Assembly: GCA_949292905.1 (NCBI GenBank)
Contig: CASFAV010000011.1
Coordinates: forward strand, 1 to 64,000
Direction: 5' to 3'
DNA length: 64,000 nucleotides
Source: an uncultured Eubacteriales bacterium
Lineage (GTDB): Bacteria > Bacillota > Clostridia > Christensenellales > DTU072
A program made the translations under genes and the position numbers. Shown here one piece after another: positions 1 through 7,374 of the stretch (position 1 is the first letter of the stretch; each line of letters opens with the position of its first letter). The notes below the pieces were generated by a model. The model was given only the letters and a program-made list of their open reading frames with translations, was not told the DNA's origin and made no database searches.

Positions 1-1
1 A

Positions 2-223
2 GACCGCATAGAACTGATACTGAACTACACAGGCACGCCGCCGAAACCAAAACGAAGAATAGACGATAAGCCCGAGAACCCTGAAGGTGAAAGCCTTCGG
101 GGTTCTCTCATTTTTACGACGGAAGCCTCCGTTGATATCTATTCCTATCAGGGCATAAAGAAAAATCGCCCCGAACCAAAATTCAAAGGCGTCTGCAAAA
201 AGTCTGTTTTAATCGAGATATAG
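2..223 (+). CDS. 3' end of an unrecognised gene, possibly a recombinase C-terminus
   Basis: An open frame enters from the left edge and ends at a TAG. The visible residues begin DRIELILNYTGTPPKPKRR. The IELILNY stretch loosely resembles the beta-strand found near the C-terminus of large serine recombinases, but the match is weak. A terminator-like hairpin lies inside this frame (74-107), and another frame, ending at 69, would stop just before that hairpin. The true reading frame is therefore uncertain. The TAG overlaps the ribosome binding site of the next small frame at 235, as in a coupled gene pair. The gene is cut by the window edge. Confidence 0.3.
   Translation, partial: DRIELILNYTGTPPKPKRRIDDKPENPEGESLRGSLIFTTEASVDIYSYQGIKKNRPEPKFKGVCKKSVLIEI
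74..115 (+). terminator. Rho-independent terminator-like hairpin
   Basis: Arms GAGAACCC-T-GAAGG and CCTTC-G-GGGTTCTC pair almost perfectly around a six-base loop and are followed by TCATTTTT. It sits right after a stop codon at 67-69 in frame 1, which favours a gene ending there. If the frame ending at 223 is the real one, the hairpin is inside coding sequence and the terminator call is wrong. Confidence 0.5.
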
Positions 224-234
224 GAGGAAAATCA

Positions 235-300
235 ATGGATATTGCTGTTCAAAAGTGTTCGGATGAGGTTAAACAAACGCATAATCTCCTATGCTCGTGA
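235..300 (+). CDS. Truncated 21-residue reading frame at a junction
   Basis: A strong ribosome binding site (AGGAGG at 222-227) precedes an ATG at 235. The frame begins MDIAVQKCSDEVKQTHN and stops at 298-300, after it has crossed into sequence that is antisense to the LRR gene. Good initiation signals with an early end inside foreign sequence suggest the 5' start of a longer gene whose 3' part was lost at a junction near 278-280. The product cannot be recognised. Confidence 0.35.
   Translation: MDIAVQKCSDEVKQTHNLLCS
268..285. other. Junction between a plus-strand module and the LRR gene
   Basis: From about position 280 rightward the sequence matches other repeat units of the LRR gene (GCATAATCTCCTATG, compare near 715 and 785). 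Left of 279 the expected repeat sequence (GAAG) is replaced by CAAAC and similarity ends. The LRR protein stops abruptly in mid-repeat (GDYAFV) at the same place. A mobile-element end, a deletion or a mis-assembly would each explain this. Confidence 0.5.
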
Positions 301-2020
301 CCGAGTCAGGTATCGTCACCGAGGTAAGTCCCGTGCAATTATAGAAGGCGTAAGCTTTTATTTCGGTTACGGAATCGGGTATTACCAAGTCCTCGACTAT
401 TTGTCCGTCTATGTAGAGATTACCTGCATAACAAAGCGGGTTTGCGGACGAATCGCCGAACGATATGCCGCACCAGCCCGCGATATCTCCCGCGTAATAT
501 ACCGCGGTAAGTCCCGTGCAGCCCAAGAAGGCATAAGCATTTATTTCCGTTACGGAATCGGGTATTACCACGTCCCCGACTAACTGTCCGTCTATATAGA
601 GATTGCCGGCATAGCGGAGCGGATTAGCGTATGAATCGACGAACGATATACCGCACCAGCCCGCTATGTCTCCGGTATAATACACCGAGGTAAGTCCCGT
701 GCAGTCCAAGAAAGCCCAATCTCCTATGCTCGTGACCGAGTCGGGTATCGTCACCGAGGTAAGTCCCGTGCAATTCTCGAAGGCATAATCACCTATGACC
801 GCGACCGAGCTCCCTATCGTCACCGAGGTCAGTCCCGAGCAATTATAGAAGGTGTAATCGCTTATGCTCGTCACATAGTCCGGGATAACTACCGAGGTAA
901 GAGCGGTATTACAATAGAACGCATATTGATATATCTCATATGTATTTACTTTAGTTCCGTCGTATGCCGAGAAACTGTCGGGTAAGGTTATATCGGTGGC
1001 TTCGCCGTAGTAGCCCATGAAATAGCCGTTCGTTCCGTCGTAGAAAAAGCGGTATCCGTCCGAGGTATCGGTAAACCGGGAGCCGTTCTCCTCGGTATAT
1101 ACGTTTTTCGCGTAATAGCCTACATCACCGTAAGACGAGCTCCCCGCCGTGATATTCAGAGAACTCTTGTTATACACCTCTACAAGTTTGTAACAACGAT
1201 TGAAGGCATAGTTTCCTATGCTCGTGACCGAGTCGGGTATCGTAACCGAGGTAAGTCCCGTGCAATCCGAGAAGGCATAGCTACCTATATCCGCGAGCGT
1301 TTCAGGCATATTCACCGAGGTAAGCATGGAACAACCGTAAAACGCGCCCTGCGGGATATTTCCGCCCGTGAGCGTAACGCTATGCAAACGGGAAGGAATG
1401 CAATAGACGGATTCTCTGTTGTTGTACACCTGTTTGACCGTCGTACCTCCGACGTATTCGGTCGCGCCGAATATGTATCCGAAAAGTCCCGCGGAAGTTC
1501 CGTCGGCGTTGTTGCCGACGAACGGGAGCGTAATGCTTTCGAGCGAACTGCAACCCGAAAAAGCTCCTTCGCTTATACTCGTTACGTTGTCCCCCACTAC
1601 CACCGACGTAAGCCCAGTACAGCCGAGGAAGGTACCGTATTTTACGCTCGTCACCGAATCGGGTATCGTCAATTCGGAGCCCAGAGGTTCGCCGTCTATA
1701 TAGAGCGATACCCCTCTCGTCATCACGTTGGCAAGCCCGTCTATACCGCACCAGGCGGCCATATCGCCTTCGTAACGTATTTCGGCAAGATTTTTACAGC
1801 CGGAGAATGCCTGCGAGCCGATATTCGTCACGGAAGCGGGTATCGTTACGGAAGTAAGACTGCCGCAACCGAAAAAGACGTTGTTTCCTACCTTGACCGT
1901 ACCTTCGGGTAAAACGAGTTCGGCGCACGGAGCGCCGTTAAGATAAAGAGCCGCGCCGCCGTTAAGAGGGTTGGCGACTCCGTCGAAAAAGGAGATCGCG
2001 AGCCAATCCGCAAGCCCTCC
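269..2020 (-). pseudogene. BspA-like LRR surface protein, downstream part after in-frame TAG
   Basis: This is the C-terminal three quarters of a BspA/TpLRR-type leucine-rich-repeat protein in the same frame as the lipoprotein start at 2668, separated from it by a single TAG at 2021-2023. The first ATG after the TAG is at 1831. Repeats follow the pattern xGLTSVTIPDSVTSIGxxAF. Several repeats carry an inserted segment of the type GDIAGWCGISF..ANPL..GNLYIDGQ. Without the signal peptide this part could not be exported by itself. The protein ends abruptly as GDYAFV at a sequence junction, so it looks broken at both ends. Such proteins are extracellular adhesins in gut and oral bacteria. Either this is a decaying gene, or the TAG is read through. 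Confidence 0.75.
346..735. repeat. Tandem 183-bp repeats in the LRR gene
   Basis: Two adjacent copies of a 61-codon unit begin near 367 and 550 with the shared sequence TTACGGAATCGGGTATTACC. Each encodes one LRR plus the GDIAGWCGISF insert and a YIDGQ segment. A shorter 69-bp LRR unit containing CTCGTGACCGAGTC recurs near 290, 727 and 1220. Near-identical repeats invite recombination and copy-number change. Confidence 0.8.
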
Positions 2021-2668
2021 CTAATAATACACGTTCTCTATGCCCGCGCAACCGTAGAAAGCCGACAGTCCCGCGAGCGTTACGGAATCCCCGAAAGAAA
2101 CGGACTTCAACGAGGAACAATTATAGAAAACGGAACCTCTTATCTCTTTGACGGAATCGGGAACGGCAACTTCCTTGAGCGACGAGCAGCCCGAGAACAT
2201 CCCGCGCGTCAGGATCCTCAGATTTTTGGGAAATACGACTTTCTCAAGAGCCGAACAGCCGGAAAAAACGTACTCGCCCACTTCGGTGACGTTATTGCCT
2301 ATCTCGACTTCGGTAAGCGCGGTACAGCCGGCGAACGCTTTGTCGCCGATATTTTTCAAGTTGTTTCCCGCCTTTACTGAAACGATCTTGTCGGAATTTT
2401 CAAACGCGCCGCTTTTGACGGAAGTGACCGCAAGCCCGTTATAAGTATCCGGAATGACTACCTTTTGTCCGCCGCGAACAGAAGCGCTTTTTTCGAAGCC
2501 TGCGACGGCATAACCTTCGCCGCGCGCGTCCTTCTCGAAAATAAGAGTGACCTGACCGCCGCCGGTGCCGTCCGACGTACCTTTACCCGCGCACCCTGCC
2601 GCCACAGCCGCGATAAAAATCAACAAACACGCTACGATAAAAATAAGATATATCCTTTTCCTTATCAA
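2021..2668 (-). CDS. BspA-like LRR lipoprotein, N-terminal fragment
   Basis: The fragment starts with a lipoprotein signal (MIRKRIYLIF, hydrophobic core, lipobox AVAAGC), then a Gly/Ser/Thr spacer and about five leucine-rich repeats of the BspA type (for example IGDKAFAGCTALTEVEIGNN). It is predicted to be lipidated at the Cys and displayed outside the membrane. The frame can be extended to a TTG at 2689, but the TTG at 2668 has an AGGGAG ribosome binding site just before it and gives a more usual signal peptide. The frame stops at TAG 2021-2023 and continues open to 269. Compared with the repeat units downstream (YY-x-GDIAGW), the TAG replaces exactly one residue between NVYY and GGLADW. Confidence 0.75.
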   Translation of the reverse strand: MIRKRIYLIFIVACLLIFIAAVAAGCAGKGTSDGTGGGQVTLIFEKDARGEGYAVAGFEKSASVRGGQKVVIPDTYNGLAVTSVKSGAFENSDKIVSVKAGNNLKNIGDKAFAGCTALTEVEIGNNVTEVGEYVFSGCSALEKVVFPKNLRILTRGMFSGCSSLKEVAVPDSVKEIRGSVFYNCSSLKSVSFGDSVTLAGLSAFYGCAGIENVYY

Positions 2669-2773
2669 AATCTCCCTCACAACGCTCAACTCAAACAGTT
2701 TTTTGTATAGCCGTATAATAACCTACGCCGTATCTTACGTAAGATCTTCTAACCGTCGGCTAAATACGGTTTA

Positions 2774-2802
2774 ATTCTATCAATTAAATCCCCGATTGTC
2801 AA
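2774..2802 (-). promoter_or_regulatory. Sigma-A promoter of the LRR lipoprotein gene
   Basis: On the minus strand TTGACA (2802-2797) is followed after 17 bases by TAGAAT (2779-2774). Transcription should start near 2767 and give a leader of about 80-100 nt before the TTG start. A small palindrome (ATCTTACGTAAGAT, near 2733) lies in the leader. Confidence 0.6.
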
Positions 2803-2888
2803 GCGCGGAGCCTTCCGAAGAAACTATTGCGCCTACAAATCATACCGCGGCGCTGCGCGCCGTGAGAAAGCCCGGTTGCGTTTAAGCG

Positions 2889-2918
2889 ATACCCCGACCG
2901 CGTGAGCGATCGGGGTAT
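2889..2918. terminator. Hairpin at the end of the feo operon
   Basis: ATACCCCGA and TCGGGGTAT form a nine-pair stem around a 12-base loop between the feo operon and the LRR gene promoter. No clear U-tract follows on either strand, so it may be a weak or Rho-assisted terminator. It is the only strong stem in the 2803-2963 gap. Confidence 0.4.
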
Positions 2919-2963
2919 CCGGATAATGCAATAACGGAGGTAACGTCAGTGCAAAGGTTAGCG

Positions 2964-3161
2964 TTATTTGTTTGCGGACGAAGCTTTTTTCTTCTCTGCC
3001 AAGGCTTTTGCCTTGCAAGCCGAGGAGTGCGGGCAACACGAACACTCGGAGCATCCGGAGCAGCCCGTCTTGCCTTTAGCTTTTCTTATCACGGCGGCGA
3101 CCATCACGCCTAAGACTACCGCCGCCGCGACTACCGCAATTATTATTTCGGTCACGCCCAT
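2964..3161 (-). CDS. FeoB-associated Cys-rich membrane peptide
   Basis: This 65-residue protein has one N-terminal membrane helix (MGVTEIIIAVVAAAVVLGVMV) followed by a basic stretch and a Cys-rich tail with CSGCSEC, CC and C. This is the layout of the small FeoB-associated Cys-rich proteins found downstream of feoB in Firmicutes. Their role is unproven, but they are thought to help or regulate Fe(II) transport, in the way FeoC does in enterobacteria. It directly follows feoB on the same strand with one base between the genes. The cysteines could bind iron or sense redox state. Confidence 0.8.
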   Translation of the reverse strand: MGVTEIIIAVVAAAVVLGVMVAAVIRKAKGKTGCSGCSECSCCPHSSACKAKALAEKKKASSANK

Positions 3162-3162
3162 A

Positions 3163-5439
3163 TCATTTCTTTCCTTTCAGGAATGCCGGTACGGTGAATT
3201 TTATCCTGCCTTTGTTATAAAGGACTATGAGGGTTATAGCCGTAGCCCACAGCGCGAGCCATATAAACACCGTCCACCACCACGAGCCCACGGTATAGAC
3301 CGTCGCCGCGACGAGATAGGAAGTAACTAACCAGAATACGAGAGTCATATTGAAGCTCTTTTTCCCGGGGAGCTCCGCTTTGGCGGTCGCTACCGCCGCA
3401 AAGCAGGGTATCGTGGTCATATTGAACGCTATGAAGGCTATGAGCGCGGGAACGGTTATTCCGGTTGCCGCTATCATCTGCACAACGGAGTCCACTCCGC
3501 CGAGCGCCTCGTCGGCTACGAATCCCGAAGTGATACATGCCGCAAGCGTGCCGAAGGTAGCGATGACGTTCTCTTTGGCGATAAGTCCGGTGATCGCCGC
3601 CACAACGAATACCCAACCCCAGACGCCTAACTGCGAGCCGAAGCCGAGCGGAGTAAACAGCGGCTGAACGAGTTGTCCGAGCCCTGCCAGTATGCTCGAA
3701 TTGATCTGCTCGTCGCTGAGGTACTGCCAGCCCCACGAGAAATGGCTTATGAACCAAATAACTATCGTGGACGCGAGGATTATCGTGAACGCCTTTTTGA
3801 CGAAGTGCTTTACTTTATCCCAAAGGTGGAGCATAAGGTTCCTGAACTGCGGCGCGTGGTATGCCGGAAGCTCCATAATGAAGGGCGGCACCTCTCCGCG
3901 CATAGTCGTGGAACGCATCAGTATCACCGTTACGATAGCCACCGTTATACCGAGCACGTACATACCGTAAGTGATGAGGTCGGCGTTGCCGATACCGAAT
4001 TGCATCACTATCCCGCCCGCGATAGCGGTAAGTATCGGGAGCTTTGCTCCGCAGCTGAAGAACGGTATGACTCTTATAGTCGCTATACGTTCGTTCTCGT
4101 CCGAAAGAGTACGGGTGTTTATCATGGCGGGGACGGAGCAGCCGAAGCCCATTATCATAGGCATAAAGGCTCTGCCGGTAAGTCCGAATTTACGGAAGAT
4201 GCGGTCGAGAATGAACGCAACGCGCGCCATATATCCGGAGTCCTCCAATATCGAGAAGAAAAGGAACAGGAGAAGTATCTGCGGGAGGAAGGAAAGTATC
4301 GCAAAAAGTCCTCCGAGCATACCGTCCACGACGAGTCCCTGCGCCCATTGCGCCACGTTACCCGCTTCCATCGCGCCCGCTACGGCGTCGCTTATCGACG
4401 AAGTGGCGAGGTCGAGAAGGTTAAAGAGTATTACGCCGGGGGAATTTATGCCGCCCGCGCCGAATACTCCTTCGAAAGCGGTGCCTTCGAGGGACACCCA
4501 ACCTTCGGGCAGAGCCGCGCCGATGTACAGGAAATTCTCAGAAAACGTCAAATGGAATACGGCAAAGAGTATGACAAGGAAAATAGGAATTCCCCATACT
4601 TTGTGCGTAAGCACCCGGTCGGCTCTGTCCGATTTGGTCAGTTTGTCTTTACTCTTCGCGCTTCCTCTACGGAGCGCGGAGGAGTAATTTGCTGAAATAT
4701 ATTTGTAACGTCCGTCCGCCACTACGGCTTCGAAATCGTTGCCGAAAACGTCGTCCTTGAAAGTCTTTTTGAATTCTTCGACGGTGCGAGCGGCGTCGGG
4801 ATGCGCTTTGATCTCCAGCTCGTCGGTTTCGACGAGCTTGACGGCGTGGAAAAGGGCGTTATCCACTTTCTGCCCCTCGAGCGCTATCCTGCAATCCCCT
4901 ATCAGATGTATAAGACTGCTTCCCTCCAGTACCGTGAACGCCTTGCGCGGCTTGAGCGAAGCCGCGTAAGCGCGCTTCATCAGCTCGTCGAGCCCCGTAC
5001 CTTTGAGCGCCGAGATTTTCACAACGGGAAGTCCCGTCTTTTTCTCCAGTACCGCGGCGTCTATCGCGTCGCCCGCTTTCTCCACCGCGTCTATCATATT
5101 GAGCGCGATGACTACGGGCACGTCTATCTCCATGAGCTGTGTGGTAAGGTAAAGGTTGCGCTCAAGATTGGTGGCGTCGACTATGTTGATGACGCAGTCG
5201 GGCTTCTCGTCCAGTATGTAATTCCTCGAAATGACTTCTTCGGGCGTATACGGCGACAGCGAGTATATTCCCGGAAGATCTATGATGTTTACCGGTTCGG
5301 GGCATTTCTTGTAGACGCCCTCTTTCTTATCTACGGTCACGCCCGGCCAGTTACCTACGTGCGCCGTGGAGCCGGTCAGATAATTGAATAAAGTGGTTTT
5401 CCCCGAATTGGGGTTCCCTATGAGCGCGAATTTTTTCAT
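3163..5439 (-). CDS. feoB: Ferrous iron transporter FeoB
   Basis: FeoB imports Fe(II) across the cytoplasmic membrane. The 758-residue length is normal. The N-terminal G domain shows P-loop GNPNSGKTT (8-16), the switch I region NWPGVTV (30-36), DLPG (54-57) and NMID (114-117), with SALKGTG as the G5-like motif. A helical spacer (roughly 165-275) leads to a polytopic core with two gate-type segments (PMIMGFGCSVPA and the later GLIAKENVIATFGTL region). The start overlaps the stop of the second feoA as ATGA, which implies translational coupling. It is expressed from the promoter at 5959-5987, flanked by putative TetR sites. It ends in a short Lys-rich tail. Confidence 0.97.
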   Translation of the reverse strand: MKKFALIGNPNSGKTTLFNYLTGSTAHVGNWPGVTVDKKEGVYKKCPEPVNIIDLPGIYSLSPYTPEEVISRNYILDEKPDCVINIVDATNLERNLYLTTQLMEIDVPVVIALNMIDAVEKAGDAIDAAVLEKKTGLPVVKISALKGTGLDELMKRAYAASLKPRKAFTVLEGSSLIHLIGDCRIALEGQKVDNALFHAVKLVETDELEIKAHPDAARTVEEFKKTFKDDVFGNDFEAVVADGRYKYISANYSSALRRGSAKSKDKLTKSDRADRVLTHKVWGIPIFLVILFAVFHLTFSENFLYIGAALPEGWVSLEGTAFEGVFGAGGINSPGVILFNLLDLATSSISDAVAGAMEAGNVAQWAQGLVVDGMLGGLFAILSFLPQILLLFLFFSILEDSGYMARVAFILDRIFRKFGLTGRAFMPMIMGFGCSVPAMINTRTLSDENERIATIRVIPFFSCGAKLPILTAIAGGIVMQFGIGNADLITYGMYVLGITVAIVTVILMRSTTMRGEVPPFIMELPAYHAPQFRNLMLHLWDKVKHFVKKAFTIILASTIVIWFISHFSWGWQYLSDEQINSSILAGLGQLVQPLFTPLGFGSQLGVWGWVFVVAAITGLIAKENVIATFGTLAACITSGFVADEALGGVDSVVQMIAATGITVPALIAFIAFNMTTIPCFAAVATAKAELPGKKSFNMTLVFWLVTSYLVAATVYTVGSWWWTVFIWLALWATAITLIVLYNKGRIKFTVPAFLKGKK

Positions 5440-5666
5440 AAGACCTCCATAATCACGGTTTCCGCTTCTGAGTTACGGAGCGTGAGCTCGTAGCCGCGGA
5501 TATTGACTTCGATGGGATCTCCGAGCGGCGCGCGCTTGCGCAGATATACTTCCGCGCCGGGCGTCACTCCCATATCGAACAACCGCCGCTTGATCCTGCC
5601 TTCCGCAGTTACGCCCGCTACCCGTCCGCTCTCTCCTACGGACATTTCGCTGAGTTTCTTTTTCAT
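5436..5666 (-). CDS. feoA: FeoA domain protein (second copy)
   Basis: This is a 76-residue SH3-like FeoA protein (MKKKLSEMSVGESGRVAGV...RRLFDMGVTPGAEV...LGDPIEVNIRGYELTLR). FeoA is a small cytoplasmic protein required for FeoB-mediated Fe(II) uptake. The GDPIEVxxRGYxLxLR ending is the classic family signature. It overlaps both the upstream feoA and the downstream feoB by ATGA junctions, so the three genes are translationally coupled. It is the more canonical of the two FeoA copies. Confidence 0.93.
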   Translation of the reverse strand: MKKKLSEMSVGESGRVAGVTAEGRIKRRLFDMGVTPGAEVYLRKRAPLGDPIEVNIRGYELTLRNSEAETVIMEVL

Positions 5667-5893
5667 ACTGCCTCCTGTTTAAGTACTACGAAAATTTTTG
5701 TCGCCAAAGAACCGTCCAGCGCAAGCCTCGAATCCTTGACGATACATATCGTGCTTTTGCCGCTCCCCGAGATCACGGATATTTCGCCGCCTACGGTGAT
5801 ACCCAGATTTTCGAGATGCTTTTTGGTCTTGTCGTCGGTAACTATCTTCACTATCGTCAGAAGTTTACCTGTCGGCGCGAATACAAGTGGCAT
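5663..5893 (-). CDS. feoA: FeoA domain protein (first copy)
   Basis: This is a 76-residue FeoA-like protein and the first gene of the feo operon. It has the expected small beta-barrel pattern (KKHLENLGITVGGEISVIS...GKSTICIVKDSRLALDGSLA) but lacks the typical GDP/RGY signature of the second copy, so it is the divergent paralogue. Tandem feoA genes are common in Clostridia; the two may form a hetero-oligomer with FeoB. Its ATG lies about 60 nt downstream of the predicted transcription start. One putative TetR operator lies within that leader. Confidence 0.88.
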   Translation of the reverse strand: MPLVFAPTGKLLTIVKIVTDDKTKKHLENLGITVGGEISVISGSGKSTICIVKDSRLALDGSLATKIFVVLKQEAV

Positions 5894-5933
5894 TTTCCTT
5901 AACTCCTTTTCCGTATTTGATTTGCCGTAAATA

Positions 5934-5947
5934 TGAAATATCTTTCA
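5934..5947. promoter_or_regulatory. Putative TetR operator O1 (TGAAA-N4-TTTCA)
   Basis: The sequence TGAAATATCTTTCA is a near-palindrome located at about +5 to +18 of the feo transcript. It matches a second site at 5996 in 13 of 14 positions. A repressor bound here would block feo initiation or early elongation. Confidence 0.6.
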
Positions 5948-5958
5948 CATTCGGTCAC

Positions 5959-5987
5959 ATTATATCAACAGTATATGCGGCTGTCAA
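5959..5987 (-). promoter_or_regulatory. Consensus promoter of the feoA-feoA-feoB operon
   Basis: On the minus strand TTGACA (5987-5982) and TATAAT (5964-5959) are separated by exactly 17 bases, a perfect sigma-A consensus. So strong a promoter normally needs a repressor. It is bracketed by two TGAAA-N4-TTTCA sites. Confidence 0.85.
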
Positions 5988-5995
5988 GCAAAACG

Positions 5996-6009
5996 TGAAA
6001 TATTTTTCA
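5996..6009. promoter_or_regulatory. Putative TetR operator O2 (TGAAA-N4-TTTCA)
   Basis: The sequence TGAAATATTTTTCA lies just upstream of the feo -35 box and about 13 bases upstream of the tetR -35 box. Its spacing from O1 is 62 bp, close to six helical turns, which suits cooperative binding or looping by a dimeric repressor. The extended arms TATGAAA and TTTCAC of the two sites are inverted copies. Confidence 0.6.
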
Positions 6010-6021
6010 TATTTTTTCGTA

Positions 6022-6050
6022 TTGCAATTATTCTTTGCGGAAGGTATAAT
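6022..6050 (+). promoter_or_regulatory. Promoter of tetR, close to the start codon
   Basis: TTGCAA (6022-6027) and TATAAT (6045-6050) are 17 bases apart. Transcription would begin near 6057, at the ATG at 6058. That makes the in-frame ATG at 6049 untranslatable and predicts a leaderless mRNA. Confidence 0.5.
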
Positions 6051-6057
6051 GTTAAAT

Positions 6058-6657
6058 ATGGCTAAAGAGATACGCGAACCGCGTCAGGAGCGGTCGATAG
6101 AAAAGAAAAACAAAATAATCCGCGCGGGTTACGAATTATTTTCGGAAGTGGGATATTACAATACGAATACCGCGGAAATAGCGCGTCGCGCGGGCGTTTC
6201 CACGGGGATAGTGTACGGGTATTTCCGCGACAAGAAGGATATACTGACGGCGGTGCTTTCTCTTTATATGGATAAGATATGCGAGCCGATATTCGGTATG
6301 TTCGACGACATTTCCGCAGGCGGGATACGCGAAGTCATACCGAAAATACTCGATTCGGTGATCGTCGCGCACCGCGATTACGCCAAAATACACGAAGCGT
6401 TACATTCGATGACGCACACCGACGACGAAGTGAACGCGGCGTTCATCAAACTGGAGGACGAAATTACGTTGCGTCTCGAAGCGGCGTTGTCCGAAGCGGG
6501 TATCGGGCTCGACGCGCCGCGTGAGAGGATACATTTCGCGATGGACGTGATACAGTCTTTCGCGCACGAATACGTCTACGATCACCACGAATACATCGAC
6601 TACGCGAAAATGCGCGGGATAGTGACGGAAACGCTTTACGCACTTTTCGCCCAATGA
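6058..6657 (+). CDS. TetR family transcriptional regulator, likely feo repressor
   Basis: This 199-residue TetR-type regulator has an N-terminal helix-turn-helix (IIRAGYELFSEVGYYNTNTA...ARRAGVSTGIVYGYF, roughly residues 20-65) and an all-helical ligand domain. It is divergent from the feo operon, and the shared intergenic region holds two matching palindromes, so local repression of feo and of itself is likely. The ligand is not evident. Fur, DtxR or MntR regulators are the usual feo controllers, so a TetR here is unusual. The start at 6058 was chosen because a TATAAT box overlaps the alternative ATG at 6049; that upstream ATG does have a GGAAGG sequence before it, so it is not excluded. Confidence 0.85.
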   Translation: MAKEIREPRQERSIEKKNKIIRAGYELFSEVGYYNTNTAEIARRAGVSTGIVYGYFRDKKDILTAVLSLYMDKICEPIFGMFDDISAGGIREVIPKILDSVIVAHRDYAKIHEALHSMTHTDDEVNAAFIKLEDEITLRLEAALSEAGIGLDAPRERIHFAMDVIQSFAHEYVYDHHEYIDYAKMRGIVTETLYALFAQ

Positions 6658-6676
6658 CCTTACTTTATAACGGAAA

Positions 6677-6698
6677 AGCGCGCCCCTGTGGGCGCGCT
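6677..6698. terminator. Bidirectional terminator between tetR and the acetyltransferase gene
   Basis: AGCGCGCCC and GGGCGCGCT form a nine-pair GC-rich stem with a four-base loop. AATTTATTT follows on the plus strand and TTTTCC on the minus strand. The two flanking genes converge on it. Confidence 0.75.
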
Positions 6699-6705
6699 AA
6701 TTTAT

Positions 6706-7353
6706 TTAACGGTTGTCGATATTTTTTATTTCAGAGGGATCCGCGCTACAGAGTATCTCCATATTGCGGAATATCTTTTCCGCGTCCCAGTCCCACCATT
6801 TCAAGGCGAGCAAATATTCGATCAGCTCGTCGTCGAATCTTTTTCTTATTACCCTGCAGGGATTTCCCGCCGCGATAGTGTACGGCGGAATATCTTTCGC
6901 TACTACCGAATCGGCGCCTATTATGGCGCCGTCTCCGATATGTACGCCCGGTAAAACGGTTACGTTCTGCCCTATCCAGACGTCGTTACCTATCACGGTA
7001 TCCCCTTTCAACGGAAGCTCGTCGAGGGAGGGAATACTCTTTTCCCAGCCGTTGCGCATTAAGCTGAAAGGATATGTCGTAACGGACGCCATACGGTGAT
7101 TAGCGCCGTTCATAACGAATTCCACGCCTTTGGCGATGGCGGTGAATTTCCCTATGATGAGTTTATCGCCTATGAAATCGTAATGATGGGTGACGTGTGC
7201 TTCGAAATTCTCGGAGTCCTCCGGATCGTCGTAATAAGTATAGTCTCCGATAATTATGTTAGGTCGCGTAACGGTATTTTTAATGAAACAGATACGCGTC
7301 AGATCGGGATTTGGGTGCGCGCATTTCGGATCGGGACCGTAAAAATATGTCAT
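6706..7353 (-). CDS. Vat/CatB-type xenobiotic O-acetyltransferase
   Basis: This 215-residue left-handed beta-helix (hexapeptide repeat) enzyme transfers acetyl from acetyl-CoA. The visible layout is that of the Vat (streptogramin A) and CatB (type B chloramphenicol) group: IIIGDYTYYDD near the N-terminus, FVMNGANHRM around the conserved active-site His, then the hexapeptide run GDTVIGNDVWIGQNVTVLPGV and GAIIGADSVVAKDIPP, ending with the YTIAAGNPCRVIRKRF cap. Chromosomal members often have no proven drug substrate, so resistance should not be assumed. GAGGAG precedes the ATG. A terminator for the upstream coiled-coil gene lies 22 bases before it, so transcription may depend on readthrough. Confidence 0.88.
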   Translation of the reverse strand: MTYFYGPDPKCAHPNPDLTRICFIKNTVTRPNIIIGDYTYYDDPEDSENFEAHVTHHYDFIGDKLIIGKFTAIAKGVEFVMNGANHRMASVTTYPFSLMRNGWEKSIPSLDELPLKGDTVIGNDVWIGQNVTVLPGVHIGDGAIIGADSVVAKDIPPYTIAAGNPCRVIRKRFDDELIEYLLALKWWDWDAEKIFRNMEILCSADPSEIKNIDNR

Positions 7354-7374
7354 AACGTGTTTCTCCTCGGTTAC

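Noticed and set aside
290..1270. CRISPR-like direct repeats
   Set aside because: The repeats are in-frame LRR codons with no regular unique spacers and no cas genes nearby.
269..2668. TAG reassigned to an amino acid throughout the genome
   Set aside because: Only one internal TAG was seen in the whole window, and other genes use ordinary stops. One case does not support an altered code.
2833..3054. A 73-codon minus-strand frame at the feo operon end
   Set aside because: It overlaps the Cys-rich FeoB partner in another frame and crosses the hairpin at 2889-2918.
5887..6048. Longer N-terminus for the TetR protein
   Set aside because: This part covers the feo promoter and operators and has no ribosome binding site; TetR homology begins after 6058.
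6706..7353. Functional antibiotic resistance gene
   Set aside because: The Vat/CatB fold is clear, but chromosomal members often act on unknown substrates, so resistance cannot be read from sequence.
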